Below, in pieces: positions 35,815 through 45,609 of a DNA stretch of 64,000 nt; positions within the stretch are counted from its first letter, which is position 1; each line of letters starts with the position of its first letter. The position numbers were made by a program, and so were the translations under genes. The DNA comes from Mycobacterium bourgelatii (lineage in GTDB: Bacteria; Actinomycetota; Actinomycetes; Mycobacteriales; Mycobacteriaceae). The DNA lies in assembly GCF_010723575.1 (NCBI RefSeq), contig NZ_BLKZ01000001.1:5394001-5458000 (forward strand), in the 5' to 3' direction. A model generated the notes under the pieces. It saw only the letters and a program-made list of their open reading frames with translations, was not told the DNA's origin and made no database searches.

Positions 35815-36429
35815 TTACCGGTTCAGGACGATGTTGAGCAACTTCGTGAGCCAGGCCCGCGCGGCCGTCAGGTCGTTGTCGAGCAGCAATTGAATGCTGA
35901 CCCCGTCGTAGACCGCGATGACGAACCGGGCGATGTCCGCGAGGGTGCCGACCTTTTCATCCGGGGTGATCCCGCCGGCCGTTAGCCGCTCTTCGATGGC
36001 GGCGCGCAGCTGCGCACGGTGCACCTCCCAGCGCTGCGCCAAGCCGGGCGTCCGAGCGGCATACAGCAGGAAGTCCATCTTGATCAGCAACCACTCACGC
36101 TCAAGCAGCAGCGTGGACACGATCCGATCGACAGTCGCCTCGAGGTCACTCGTCGGGTCGATCCCCTCCATCGCCTTGCGGACCTGGTCGGCAGTGCGGT
36201 TGGCCCACTCGTCGTAGAGCAGAAAGAACAGCTCTTCGAGAGTCTCGAACTGGGAGTAGAAGGCCCCGCGGGTGTAGCCCGCTGCCGCGCACACGTCCTC
36301 GATACGCACGTGCCCGAAACCCTTTTCCGCGAACACCTCGAATGCCGCGGCGATCAGCCGGGCGCGGGTCTCAGCGCGACGCTTGGTTACCCGGACCGGC
36401 TTAGCCGTGGCAGTCGGTGCAGCTGTCAT
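35815..36429 (-). CDS. TetR-family regulator
   Basis: 204 residues. After a disordered Thr/Ala/Lys start comes the TetR DNA-binding domain (ETRARLIAAAFEVFAEKGF...VCAAAGYTRGAFYSQF, about 18-62) and a C-terminal AcrR-type effector domain ending WLTKLLNIVLNR. GGGAGGG lies 11 nt before the ATG at 36429; a GTG four codons earlier is possible but too close to that site. It is divergent from the flavoprotein gene, and the intergenic motif recurs at two other promoters of the island. It is a good candidate for a local regulator of all three, which is inference. Confidence 0.88.
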   Translation of the reverse strand: MTAAPTATAKPVRVTKRRAETRARLIAAAFEVFAEKGFGHVRIEDVCAAAGYTRGAFYSQFETLEELFFLLYDEWANRTADQVRKAMEGIDPTSDLEATVDRIVSTLLLEREWLLIKMDFLLYAARTPGLAQRWEVHRAQLRAAIEERLTAGGITPDEKVGTLADIARFVIAVYDGVSIQLLLDNDLTAARAWLTKLLNIVLNR

Positions 36430-36462
36430 GTGATTTTCCACCCTCCCGAAATGCTATTGCAC

Positions 36463-36486
36463 CTGATACATTACCGCATCGGATAC
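36463..36486. promoter_or_regulatory. Candidate TetR operator between tetR and the flavoprotein gene
   Basis: The sequence GATACATTACCGCATCGG and its flanks match, over about 20 positions, the minus-strand region 35803-35782 in front of the PPE gene (CTGATACATTGACGCATCG). The core also matches 30188-30206 at the PE_PGRS promoter. Confidence 0.5.
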
Positions 36487-36521
36487 CCGGATCGTCATCT
36501 ATTTCGCAGAAGGGCCTGCCT

Positions 36522-38201
36522 ATGGACGCTGATGTCATCGTGGTCGGTGCGGGTTTGGCCGGTCTGGTCGCCACTCACGAGTTGACCCGCCAAGGTAAGA
36601 AAGTCGCGCTGATTGACCAAGAAAACGAGGCCAATCTGGGTGGTCAGGCATTCTGGTCGTTCGGCGGGCTCTTCCTGGTAGACAGCACCGAGCAACGTCG
36701 CATGGGCATCAAGGACTCGTTCGACCTGGCCTGGAATGACTGGTCCGGCAGCGCTCAGTTCGACCGTCTCGACGGGACTGATGGCGAAGACTTCTGGGCC
36801 GCCAAGTGGGCACGCGCCTACGTCGAGTTCGCCGCCGGAGAAAAGCGCGCCTATCTCACGAACCTGGGCATCCGGTTCCTCCCGACCGTCGGCTGGGGCG
36901 AGCGCGGCGATCTGAGCGCCGACGGCCACGGCAACTCCGTTCCGCGATTCCACGTCGCATGGGGAACCGGAACCGGCGTGGTCGAACCGTTCGCCAACTC
37001 CGCACTGAAAGCCGCCGAGGGCGGTTTGGTGAAGTTCTATCACCGCTTCCGGGTGGACGAATTGGTGATCAGCAATGGCACGGCCACCGGGGTCAAGGGC
37101 GTGGTACTGGCTCCCGACGACGCGGAGCGCGGCGTCTCGTCCAACCGCGACGTCATCGGCGAGTTTGAACTCTCCGCCCAGGCCGTCATCGTCACCACCG
37201 GCGGCATCGGCGCCAATCACGACCTCGTTCGCCGCTACTGGCCCGAGCGACTGGGCACGCCCCCGGCCGACATGATCACCGGCGTACCCGCCTACGTCGA
37301 CGGCCGCATGCTCGACATCGCGGCCGACTCCGGAATCCGTCTGGTCAACCGGGACCGGATGTGGCACTACACCGAAGGCGTCATCAACTGGGATCCGATC
37401 TGGCCCAAGCACGCGATCCGGATCATTCCGGGCCCCTCGTCGATGTGGTTCGACGCGCTCGGCCGGCGGCTGCCCGCGCCGTACCTACCCGGATACGACA
37501 CCCTGGGCACCCTGCGGCATCTGCGGACCACGCCCGACATCGCCAAATACGACCACTCCTGGTTCGTCCTGACCCAGAAGATCATCGAGAAGGAGTTCGC
37601 GCTGTCGGGCTCGGAGCAGAACCCCGACATCACCTCCAAAAGCCGGACGGCGATGCTGCAGCAACGGTTCTTCAACAGGGACGCGCCGGCGCCCGTCGAG
37701 GCGTTCAAGACCCACGGCGTCGACTTCGCCGTCGCCGACAGCCTCGAAGAGCTGGTCGAGAAGATGAACGCCATCACCGAGGAGCCGCTGCTGGATCCGG
37801 CTTTGATCCGCAAGCAGATCGAATCCCGGGACCTGCAGGTAGACAACCCGTTCTGCAAGGACGCACAGGTCCAGGGCATCCGCAACGCGCGCGCGTCGAT
37901 CAGCGATCGGCTTGGCCGTGTAGCGGCCCCGCACCGCATCCTGGACCCCGGCGCCGGTCCGCTGATCGCCGTACGACTGCACATCCTGACCCGAAAAACC
38001 TTGGGCGGCATCCAGACCGACCTCGACTCAGGTGCCATCGGCACTGATGGACAGCCCATCTCCGGTCTGTATGCCGCTGGTGAGGTCGCCGGATTCGGCG
38101 GTGGCGGCGTGCACGGTTACAACGCCCTGGAAGGCACCTTCCTGGGTGGCTGCATCTTCTCCGGACTCAAGGCGGGCCGCGCTGCCGCCAAAGCCGTCTG
38201 A
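36522..38201 (+). CDS. KstD-like FAD-binding dehydrogenase
   Basis: 559 residues. The N-terminal FAD Rossmann motif VVGAGLAGLVATHEL is followed by the GGQAFWSFGG region typical of the fumarate reductase/3-ketosteroid delta-1-dehydrogenase flavoproteins. The C-terminus has GEVAGFGGGGVHGYNALEGT, the cap-closing glycine-rich motif, then LGGCIFSGLKAGRAAA. It resembles Rv0785 in length and sequence type rather than KstD itself. The KstD catalytic Tyr set could not be confirmed, so 1,2-desaturation of a steroid is not claimed. AGAAGGG precedes the ATG at 36522. Upstream extension would cross the operator. Confidence 0.88.
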   Translation: MDADVIVVGAGLAGLVATHELTRQGKKVALIDQENEANLGGQAFWSFGGLFLVDSTEQRRMGIKDSFDLAWNDWSGSAQFDRLDGTDGEDFWAAKWARAYVEFAAGEKRAYLTNLGIRFLPTVGWGERGDLSADGHGNSVPRFHVAWGTGTGVVEPFANSALKAAEGGLVKFYHRFRVDELVISNGTATGVKGVVLAPDDAERGVSSNRDVIGEFELSAQAVIVTTGGIGANHDLVRRYWPERLGTPPADMITGVPAYVDGRMLDIAADSGIRLVNRDRMWHYTEGVINWDPIWPKHAIRIIPGPSSMWFDALGRRLPAPYLPGYDTLGTLRHLRTTPDIAKYDHSWFVLTQKIIEKEFALSGSEQNPDITSKSRTAMLQQRFFNRDAPAPVEAFKTHGVDFAVADSLEELVEKMNAITEEPLLDPALIRKQIESRDLQVDNPFCKDAQVQGIRNARASISDRLGRVAAPHRILDPGAGPLIAVRLHILTRKTLGGIQTDLDSGAIGTDGQPISGLYAAGEVAGFGGGGVHGYNALEGTFLGGCIFSGLKAGRAAAKAV

Positions 38202-38306
38202 TTTTCTGCCTGCCGCGAACGGACGCAAAATCCCCTGATCCGGGCGCATTCCTGCGGCGTTGCGCCTGCTCGCGCCTCCCCCCGTCGCCGCCAGGAATCA
38301 GGCAAT

Positions 38307-39017
38307 ATGAAACCCATGGACACTGGTGTGACCTCGCCTCGAGTCTTGGTCGTTGACGACGACTCTGACGTGCTCGCCTCGCTGGAACGCGGCCTACGGT
38401 TGTCCGGCTTTGAGGTATCCACTGCCGTCGACGGGGCCGAAGCCCTGCGCAGCGCGACCGAGACCAGGCCAGACGCGATTGTGCTCGACATCAACATGCC
38501 CGTGCTGGACGGCGTCAGCGTCGTCACCGCATTGCGGGCGATGGACAACGACGTGCCGGTCTGCGTGCTCAGCGCCCGCAGCTCGGTCGACGACCGGGTA
38601 GCCGGCCTGGAGGCCGGCGCCGACGACTACCTGGTCAAGCCGTTCGTCCTCGCCGAACTGGTGGCGCGGGTTCGGGCGCTGCTGCGCCGCCGCGGTGCGA
38701 CCGCGACGTCGTCGTCGGAAACCATCACGGTGGGCCCGCTGGAAGTGGACATTCCCGGCCGACGGGCGCGCGTCAACGGCGTCGACGTCGACCTCACCAA
38801 GCGAGAGTTCGACCTGCTGGCGGTGCTCGCCGAGCACAAGACGGCGGTGCTGTCGCGCGCGCAACTGCTCGAGTTGGTGTGGGGCTACGACTTCGCCGCC
38901 GACACCAACGTCGTCGACGTGTTCATCGGCTACCTGCGGCGCAAGCTGGAAGCAAACGGCGGACCCCGGCTGCTGCACACCGTCCGCGGAGTCGGGTTCG
39001 TGCTCAGGATGCAATAG
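38307..39017 (+). CDS. prrA: Response regulator PrrA
   Basis: 236 residues, nearly identical to the H37Rv protein. The receiver domain has acidic pocket Asp17-19 (VVDDD), phospho-acceptor Asp61 (VLDINMP) and switch Lys in YLVKPF. The OmpR-type winged helix ends RKLEANGGPRLLHTVRGVG. It binds DNA as the output of PrrB, a pair reported to be essential and tied to nitrogen, respiration and early intracellular growth. Two ATGs three codons apart compete for the start (MKPMDTG). The long form matches the H37Rv product. prrB follows with no gap. Confidence 0.97.
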   Translation: MKPMDTGVTSPRVLVVDDDSDVLASLERGLRLSGFEVSTAVDGAEALRSATETRPDAIVLDINMPVLDGVSVVTALRAMDNDVPVCVLSARSSVDDRVAGLEAGADDYLVKPFVLAELVARVRALLRRRGATATSSSETITVGPLEVDIPGRRARVNGVDVDLTKREFDLLAVLAEHKTAVLSRAQLLELVWGYDFAADTNVVDVFIGYLRRKLEANGGPRLLHTVRGVGFVLRMQ

Positions 39018-40358
39018 GTGAACATCCTGTCGCGGATCTTCGCCCGTACTCCGTCACTGCGGACCCGGGTGGTGGTCGCGACAGCCATCGGTGCAGCCAT
39101 TCCGGTGCTCATCGTCGGCACCGTGGTCTGGGTCGGCATCACCAACGACCGCAAAGAACGGCTGGACCGCCGGCTGGACGAGGCCGCCGGGTTCGCCATT
39201 CCGTTCGTCCCGCGAGGGCTCGACGAGATTCCCAACTCGCCGAATGACCGGGACGCGCTGATCACGGTCCGGCGCGGCAACGTCATCAAGAACAACTCCG
39301 ATATCACGCTGCCCCAGCTGCACAAGGACTACGCCGACACCTACATCGACGGGGTGCGCTACCGGGTGCGCACGGTGACGATCCCAGGACCCGAGCCGAC
39401 TTCCCTGGCCGTGGGCGCCACCTACGACACCACCATCGCCGAAACCAACAACCTGCATCGCCGGGTGATGCTGATCTGCGGCTTCGCCATCGGCGCGGCG
39501 GCGGTGTTCGCCTGGCTGCTGGCCGCATTCGCGGTGCGGCCGTTCAAACAGCTGGCCGAACAGACCCGCAAAATCGACGCCGGAGACGAAACACCACGGG
39601 TGGAGGTGCACGGCGCCAGTGAAGCCGTCGAGATCGCCGAGGCGATGCGCGGCATGCTGCAGCGCATCTGGGACGAGCAGAACCGGACCAAGGAGGCGCT
39701 GGCGTCGGCCCGCGACTTCGCCGCGGTGTCGTCGCACGAGTTGCGGACGCCGTTGACCGCGATGCGGACCAATCTCGAAGTGCTGTCCACCCTGGACATG
39801 TCCGACGAGCAGCGCAAGGAAGTGCTCAACGACGTGATTCGTACCCAGTCGCGGATCGAGGCGACGCTGACCGCGCTCGAGCGCCTGGCCCAGGGCGAAC
39901 TGTCGACGTCCGACGACCACGTGCCGGTCGACATCACCGATCTCCTCGACCGCGCCGCCCACGACGCCACGCGCATCTACCCCGACCTCGACGTGTCCCT
40001 GGTGCCCTCGCCGACCTGCATCATCGTGGGAATGCCGGCGGGATTGCGACTCACCGTCGACAACGCCATCGCCAACGCCGTCAAGCACGGCGGCGCCACC
40101 AAGGTTCAGCTGTCCGCGGTCAGTTCGCGGGAGGGGGTGGAGATCGCCATCGACGACAACGGCACCGGTGTGCCCGAAGGGGAGCGCCAGCTGGTGTTCG
40201 AGCGGTTCTCCCGCGGCTCGACGGCGTCCCACTCGGGCTCTGGACTGGGGTTGGCGTTGGTGGCGCAGCAGGCACACCTGCATGGCGGAACGGCGTCGCT
40301 GGAGACCAGCCCGTTGGGCGGCGCCCGACTGCTGTTGAAGCTGCCCGCTCCCAGCTAG
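39018..40358 (+). CDS. prrB: Sensor histidine kinase PrrB
   Basis: 446 residues, the same as in H37Rv. The first membrane helix spans about 18-41 and the second 148-172, with an extracytoplasmic loop between them that senses an unknown signal. A HAMP segment leads to the H-box AVSSHELRTPLTAM, with His240 the phosphorylated residue. The ATPase domain has DNAIANAVKHGG (N box), DDNGTGVP and GSGLGLALVAQ. Its GTG start directly abuts the prrA stop, so translation is coupled. It converges on arfC. Confidence 0.97.
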   Translation: MNILSRIFARTPSLRTRVVVATAIGAAIPVLIVGTVVWVGITNDRKERLDRRLDEAAGFAIPFVPRGLDEIPNSPNDRDALITVRRGNVIKNNSDITLPQLHKDYADTYIDGVRYRVRTVTIPGPEPTSLAVGATYDTTIAETNNLHRRVMLICGFAIGAAAVFAWLLAAFAVRPFKQLAEQTRKIDAGDETPRVEVHGASEAVEIAEAMRGMLQRIWDEQNRTKEALASARDFAAVSSHELRTPLTAMRTNLEVLSTLDMSDEQRKEVLNDVIRTQSRIEATLTALERLAQGELSTSDDHVPVDITDLLDRAAHDATRIYPDLDVSLVPSPTCIIVGMPAGLRLTVDNAIANAVKHGGATKVQLSAVSSREGVEIAIDDNGTGVPEGERQLVFERFSRGSTASHSGSGLGLALVAQQAHLHGGTASLETSPLGGARLLLKLPAPS

Positions 40359-40368
40359 GCCGGGCCGC

Positions 40369-41004
40369 TCACTTCTTCCTTGCGCTCTTCGACCACGGAG
40401 TGAAGAAGGCGCGCTTCGCCGCGGCTTCGTCCTCGAACCAGACCTGGGCGGTGACGTCTTCGTACGAGGGATCCTCGGGCTTGTAGAAAAGCCGGGTATC
40501 CGAGCGGCCCTTGACCAACCAGCCGTCCGGCCCGCCGCCGTCGGAATCGGCGCGCGCCGAGCCGGGACCGTATGGGGCAAAGGGCTTCTCGCCGGACTTG
40601 TCCTTGGCAACTTTGACGACGCGGATCCGCTTGGTCGGCGCGTCGGCGTCCTTGGCGCTCGCTCCGGCCTTCTTGGTCGCCGGTCCCCTGCCAGCCGGAA
40701 CCCGTTTCTTGGCACCGCCTTTCGCGCCGACGCCCTTCTTCGCGGGCGCCCCCTTGCGCGGCGGACCCTTCTTGGCCGGAGCGCCTTTACCGGCTTTGCC
40801 GGCTTTACCGGCCGCAGATTTCTTGGCCGGCACGCCTTTTCGGCCGTCTCCTCGCGCGGGACCCGGCCGAGCCGCCATCTTCGGCGCAGCCGCGACAGCG
40901 CCCGCCGGTGCTGCCGGCCTGACCGGACGCACCATCAGCGTCAAGGTCAGTACCAGCCCAAGCACGAATGACAGGGCCGCCAACCACCAATGCACGTGGG
41001 CCAT
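40369..41004 (-). CDS. arfC: ArfC, third protein of the OmpATb operon (Rv0901 orthologue)
   Basis: 211 residues with an N-terminal membrane helix (HWWLAALSFVLGLVLTLTLM, about 5-24). A Lys/Ala/Gly/Pro-rich segment (roughly 45-115, with units such as KKGAPAKKG) precedes a conserved acidic C-terminal domain (DGWLVKGRSDTRLFYKPEDPSYED...VWFEDEAAAKRAFF). The H37Rv protein is shorter (175 aa), and the basic low-complexity tract accounts for most of the difference. The ATG overlaps the arfB stop (ATGA). The arfABC operon has been tied to ammonia release and growth at acid pH. The biochemical role of ArfC is not known. Confidence 0.85.
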   Translation of the reverse strand: MAHVHWWLAALSFVLGLVLTLTLMVRPVRPAAPAGAVAAAPKMAARPGPARGDGRKGVPAKKSAAGKAGKAGKGAPAKKGPPRKGAPAKKGVGAKGGAKKRVPAGRGPATKKAGASAKDADAPTKRIRVVKVAKDKSGEKPFAPYGPGSARADSDGGGPDGWLVKGRSDTRLFYKPEDPSYEDVTAQVWFEDEAAAKRAFFTPWSKSARKK

Positions 41005-41303
41005 CAGGGTTTGTCGACCTCACTCGAGGTCGGCAGCACCGCGGTATCGACCTCGTCCGCCAAGCCGGGCAGCACTTCCGTCTCAGGCTCGGCGTCGATC
41101 GGAGCGGTCAGCAGGTCTGTTTCTTCTTCCGCCGCGGGTGCGGCGTATGCCGCGGGCTCCGCTTCGGGTGCGGCGGGTGCCGCTTCGGGCCGGGACTTGC
41201 GCTCCTCGCCGGTTCCCATCGAGACGGTCACGATGATCCAGGCCACGGCGGAACCCGTCACAAACGCGGCCAGGTAGCACAACCACTGGATGAAGAAATC
41301 CAT
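41004..41303 (-). CDS. arfB: ArfB, small membrane protein of the OmpATb operon (Rv0900 orthologue)
   Basis: 99 residues: one membrane helix (FIQWLCYLAAFVTGSAVAWIIV, about 4-25) and an acidic, Glu/Ala/Pro-rich cytoplasmic or periplasmic tail. H37Rv has only 50 residues, so the tail beyond the first ~45 is an extension here. It starts 19 bp after arfA and its stop overlaps the arfC start, so the three genes are cotranscribed. Confidence 0.8.
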   Translation of the reverse strand: MDFFIQWLCYLAAFVTGSAVAWIIVTVSMGTGEERKSRPEAAPAAPEAEPAAYAAPAAEEETDLLTAPIDAEPETEVLPGLADEVDTAVLPTSSEVDKP

Positions 41304-41322
41304 GCCTCTCCCTAGCCGATCC

Positions 41323-42366
41323 TCAGCCGACCACTATTTCAGCGCGCCGATTCTTGATCCGGCCCTCGGTGGTGTCATTGCTGGCGATGGGGTTGACCGA
41401 ACCCAACCCCTTGGCCGTGACGTGGTCGCGGGGAACGCCGTGGGCGATGAGGAAGTCGGCGACAGCGCGGGCCCGCTGGTCGCTCAGGGGGATGTTGATG
41501 CCCTCGGCGCCGGCGTTGTCGGTGTAGCCGTTCACGGTCACCCGCGCATCCGGGCATGCCTTCAGCTTGTCGGCCACTTGGGTGAGGATCTGGTCGTCCA
41601 CCGAAGTAAGGGTGACGCCGTCGCTGGCGAAGTAGATCGGCCCGCCCGTCAGGGCGTTGATCGTCGCTTGCAGATTGGCGCACGGGCCCGCCGCGCCCGG
41701 TGGCGGCGCGGGGCCGGGGCTGGGGCCGACGCCGGGTATGGCAGGAACCGTCACTGGCGGCTGGCCCTTGACCTGAATCTTGCTGGTGACGTCCACGGTG
41801 GACCAAGTCCGGGTGGCGGCCCGCTCGACGGCGTCCTTTTGCTCGGGCGAGATGGCGGTTCCCGTCAGGTTGACCGTGTAGCTCTCCGCCTTGAGGGTGA
41901 ACTCGGGCATCGACGCGGCGGCGAAGAAAATCGGCTCGGCGTTCGAGAAGTCGAGCGAATGGACCAGGGGATCGATCCGGATCTGGTCGATGACGTTGAC
42001 ACCCGGGGTCAACATGGACTTCAGCGACGTCATCAGCGCCGCCTTGGAGTTCTCGTCCGGGAAGTCGCCGATAAGCGTAATTGTGTTGCCGCTGCGGCTG
42101 ATTGACAGCAGCGACAACGGCGGACCCGGAGTGATCGAGGGTCCGCTGGTGGGTTCGAGTGTCGGCACATTGCCGGCCGGGCCGGCGAAGGACGTGGGCC
42201 GCCCGTAGGCCCAGTAACCGATCACCGCCAGCAAGAATGGGATCACCGCCAGGGCAATCAGCCACGAGGTGCCCGGCGACCGCTTGGTGAATCTCGGCGT
42301 GCGCGTGCGATCCGCCGCGTCGGTGGGCGCAGGCGTTCGGTCCACAGCCGGCTCGGTGCCCACCAT
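41323..42366 (-). CDS. arfA: OmpATb/ArfA, OmpA-family outer envelope protein (Rv0899 orthologue)
   Basis: 347 residues against 326 in H37Rv. A cytoplasmic N-tail is followed by a single membrane helix (about 34-53), then a BON-like central domain (about 75-220) with its two alpha/beta repeats, a Pro/Gly linker (PGVGPSPGPAPPPGAAG) and a C-terminal OmpA domain. The OmpA domain carries the peptidoglycan-binding motif with the conserved NIPLSDQRARAVADFL and RIKNRRAEI. It is known to form pores in vitro and to be acid-inducible. The ATG at 42366 directly follows an AGGGGAGG site. A GTG five codons earlier lies inside that site and is rejected. It is divergent from Rv0898c. Confidence 0.93.
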   Translation of the reverse strand: MVGTEPAVDRTPAPTDAADRTRTPRFTKRSPGTSWLIALAVIPFLLAVIGYWAYGRPTSFAGPAGNVPTLEPTSGPSITPGPPLSLLSISRSGNTITLIGDFPDENSKAALMTSLKSMLTPGVNVIDQIRIDPLVHSLDFSNAEPIFFAAASMPEFTLKAESYTVNLTGTAISPEQKDAVERAATRTWSTVDVTSKIQVKGQPPVTVPAIPGVGPSPGPAPPPGAAGPCANLQATINALTGGPIYFASDGVTLTSVDDQILTQVADKLKACPDARVTVNGYTDNAGAEGINIPLSDQRARAVADFLIAHGVPRDHVTAKGLGSVNPIASNDTTEGRIKNRRAEIVVG

Positions 42367-42478
42367 CACCCCTCCCCTCACTGATCTCCCGTGGTCCAGG
42401 CGATATGCAGCCTACCGAGTCCCTACGCCTCAAGTGCCGATCTGCGGATGCCCGTCGCTCGTCGGGCAGACTGGGACG

Positions 42479-42742
42479 ATGGCCACCGGAGGGAAACCCG
42501 ACGACAACGAGACGTTGGCGCGCATTCGCGATCTTGTCGCTGCGGAAAAGGCGCTGCGCGACCAGCTGCTGCATCACGAAATTTCGGAGTCCGAGGAGCA
42601 CGAAAAGCTACGCCGCATCGAAGTCGAACTCGACCAGTGCTGGGACCTGCTGCGGCAGCGCCGGGCCTTGCGCGAAACCGGTGGGGATCCGCAGCGAGCG
42701 AACGTGCGTCCGCCGGACGAGGTCGAGGGCTATATCGGCTAG
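42479..42742 (+). CDS. Small DUF2630-type protein (Rv0898c orthologue)
   Basis: 87 residues, the same length as Rv0898c. It is almost entirely one long helical segment rich in Glu/Arg/Leu (NETLARIRDLVAAEKALRDQ ... LRRIEVELDQCWDLLRQRRA), so a coiled coil is likely, with a conserved tail VRPPDEVEGYIG. Function is unknown. Start by ATG at 42479. It lies 112 bp from the divergent arfA start and 21 bp before the oxidoreductase on the same strand, so they are probably one transcript. Confidence 0.88.
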   Translation: MATGGKPDDNETLARIRDLVAAEKALRDQLLHHEISESEEHEKLRRIEVELDQCWDLLRQRRALRETGGDPQRANVRPPDEVEGYIG

Positions 42743-42763
42743 TTCCCTGCGCGCCTGGGCAGC

Positions 42764-44316
42764 ATGAGCAACTTTGACGTCGTCATTGTCGGCGGTGGGC
42801 ACAACGGCCTGGTCGCAGCCGGGTACCTGGCCCGAGCGGGGCTTCGGGTGCGATTGCTCGAACGGCTGGGGCACGTCGGCGGAGCGGCGGTGTCGGCACA
42901 GGCCTTCGAGGGTGTCGACGTTCGGGTGTCGCGGTATTCGTACCTGGTCAGCCTGCTGCCTACACGCATCATCGCCGACCTGGGTGCCCAGGTGCGCCTG
43001 GCCCGGCGCCGGGAGTCGTCCTACACCCCCGATCCGGCGACGTCCGGTCGCACCGGCCTGTTGGTTGGTTCGAGACCGACGTTCGCCGCGATCGGCGCGG
43101 ACGGGGATCGGGACGGGTTCGACGCGTTCTACCGGCGCTGCCGGGTGGTCACCGAACGGCTCTGGCCAACGTTGCTGGAGCCGCTGCGCACCCGCTCGCA
43201 GGCCCGCGCACACGTCCTGCAGGGCGGTTCCCGGGGAGCCGAGGCCGCCTGGCACGCCATGATCGAGGCACCCATCGGGCATGCCATCACCGGTGCCGTC
43301 AGGAATGACGTGGTGCGTGGCGTGATCGCGACCGATGCGCTGATCGGCACCTTCGCGCGGCTCAACGACGAGTCGCTGATGCAGAACGTCTGCTTTCTCT
43401 ACCATCTGATCGGCGGCGGCAGCGGCGACTGGGACGTGCCCATCGGCGGCATGGGATCGGTGACCACGGCCGTGGCCACCGCGGCCGCCGGCCACGGCGC
43501 CGAAATCGTCACCGATGCCGACGTTTTCGCGGTCGATCCGGACGGGGAGGTGCGGTACCGCAGCGGCGGCGACGAGCATGCGGTCCGAGGCCGGTTCGTA
43601 CTGGCCGGTGTTGGACCAGCGGTCCTGGCTCGCCTGCTCGGCGAACCAGAACCTTCGGTGGCGCCGGGTTCGCAGGTGAAGGTCAACATGGTGTTGCGAC
43701 GGCTGCCGCGGCTACGCGATCAGGGCGTCGCCCCCGAGGAAGCCTTCGCCGGGACGTTCCACGTCAACGAGACGTGGAGCCAGCTGGACACCGGCTACAC
43801 GCGCGCCGCCGAGGGCCTGGTGCCTGACCCGTTGCCGTGTGAGGCGTATTGCCACTCGCTGGCCGATCCGAGCATCATGTCGTCGGAGTTGCGGGACGCT
43901 GGTGCGCACACCATGACGGTGTTCGGTTTGCACACCCCGCATTCGACGTTGGGCGGTACCGCCGCTGCGTCCGATCGCCTAACCGAGTCGGTGTTGGCGT
44001 CGCTAAATTCCGTTCTGGCCGAACCGATTCAGGACGTGCTGATGAGTGACGCACACGGCCGTCCGTGTCTCGAGACGACGACCACCGAGGACTTGCAACG
44101 CACGTTGCAGATGACCGCGGGCAACATCTTTCACGGCGCGCTGTCCTGGCCGTTCGCCGATGACGACGAGCCATTGGATACCCCGGCGCGTCAGTGGGGT
44201 GTGGCCAGCGCGCATGAGCGCATCATGCTGTGCGGTTCGGGTGCGCGCCGCGGGGGTGCGGTGTCCGGCATCGGCGGACACAACGCCGCGATGGCGGTGC
44301 TTGGGTCGCTCGGCGG

Positions 44317-44320
<4 letters not shown>
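42764..44320 (+). CDS. FAD-dependent phytoene-desaturase-like oxidoreductase (Rv0897c orthologue)
   Basis: 518 residues. The FAD motif VVIVGGGHNGLVAAGYLARAG is at 6-26 and the amine-oxidase/CrtI-like middle part includes DWDVPIGGMGSVTTAVATAA. The C-terminal FAD motif is MLCGSGARRGGAVSGIGGHNAAMAVLG. The family covers carotenoid desaturases, isomerases and putative retinol/fatty acid saturases. The reaction here is not known. Its stop overlaps the gltA2 stop by 3 bp on the opposite strand. It may be a partner of the carotenoid oxygenase elsewhere in the window, but no experimental link is known to me. Confidence 0.9.
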
Positions 44321-45609
<1,289 letters not shown>

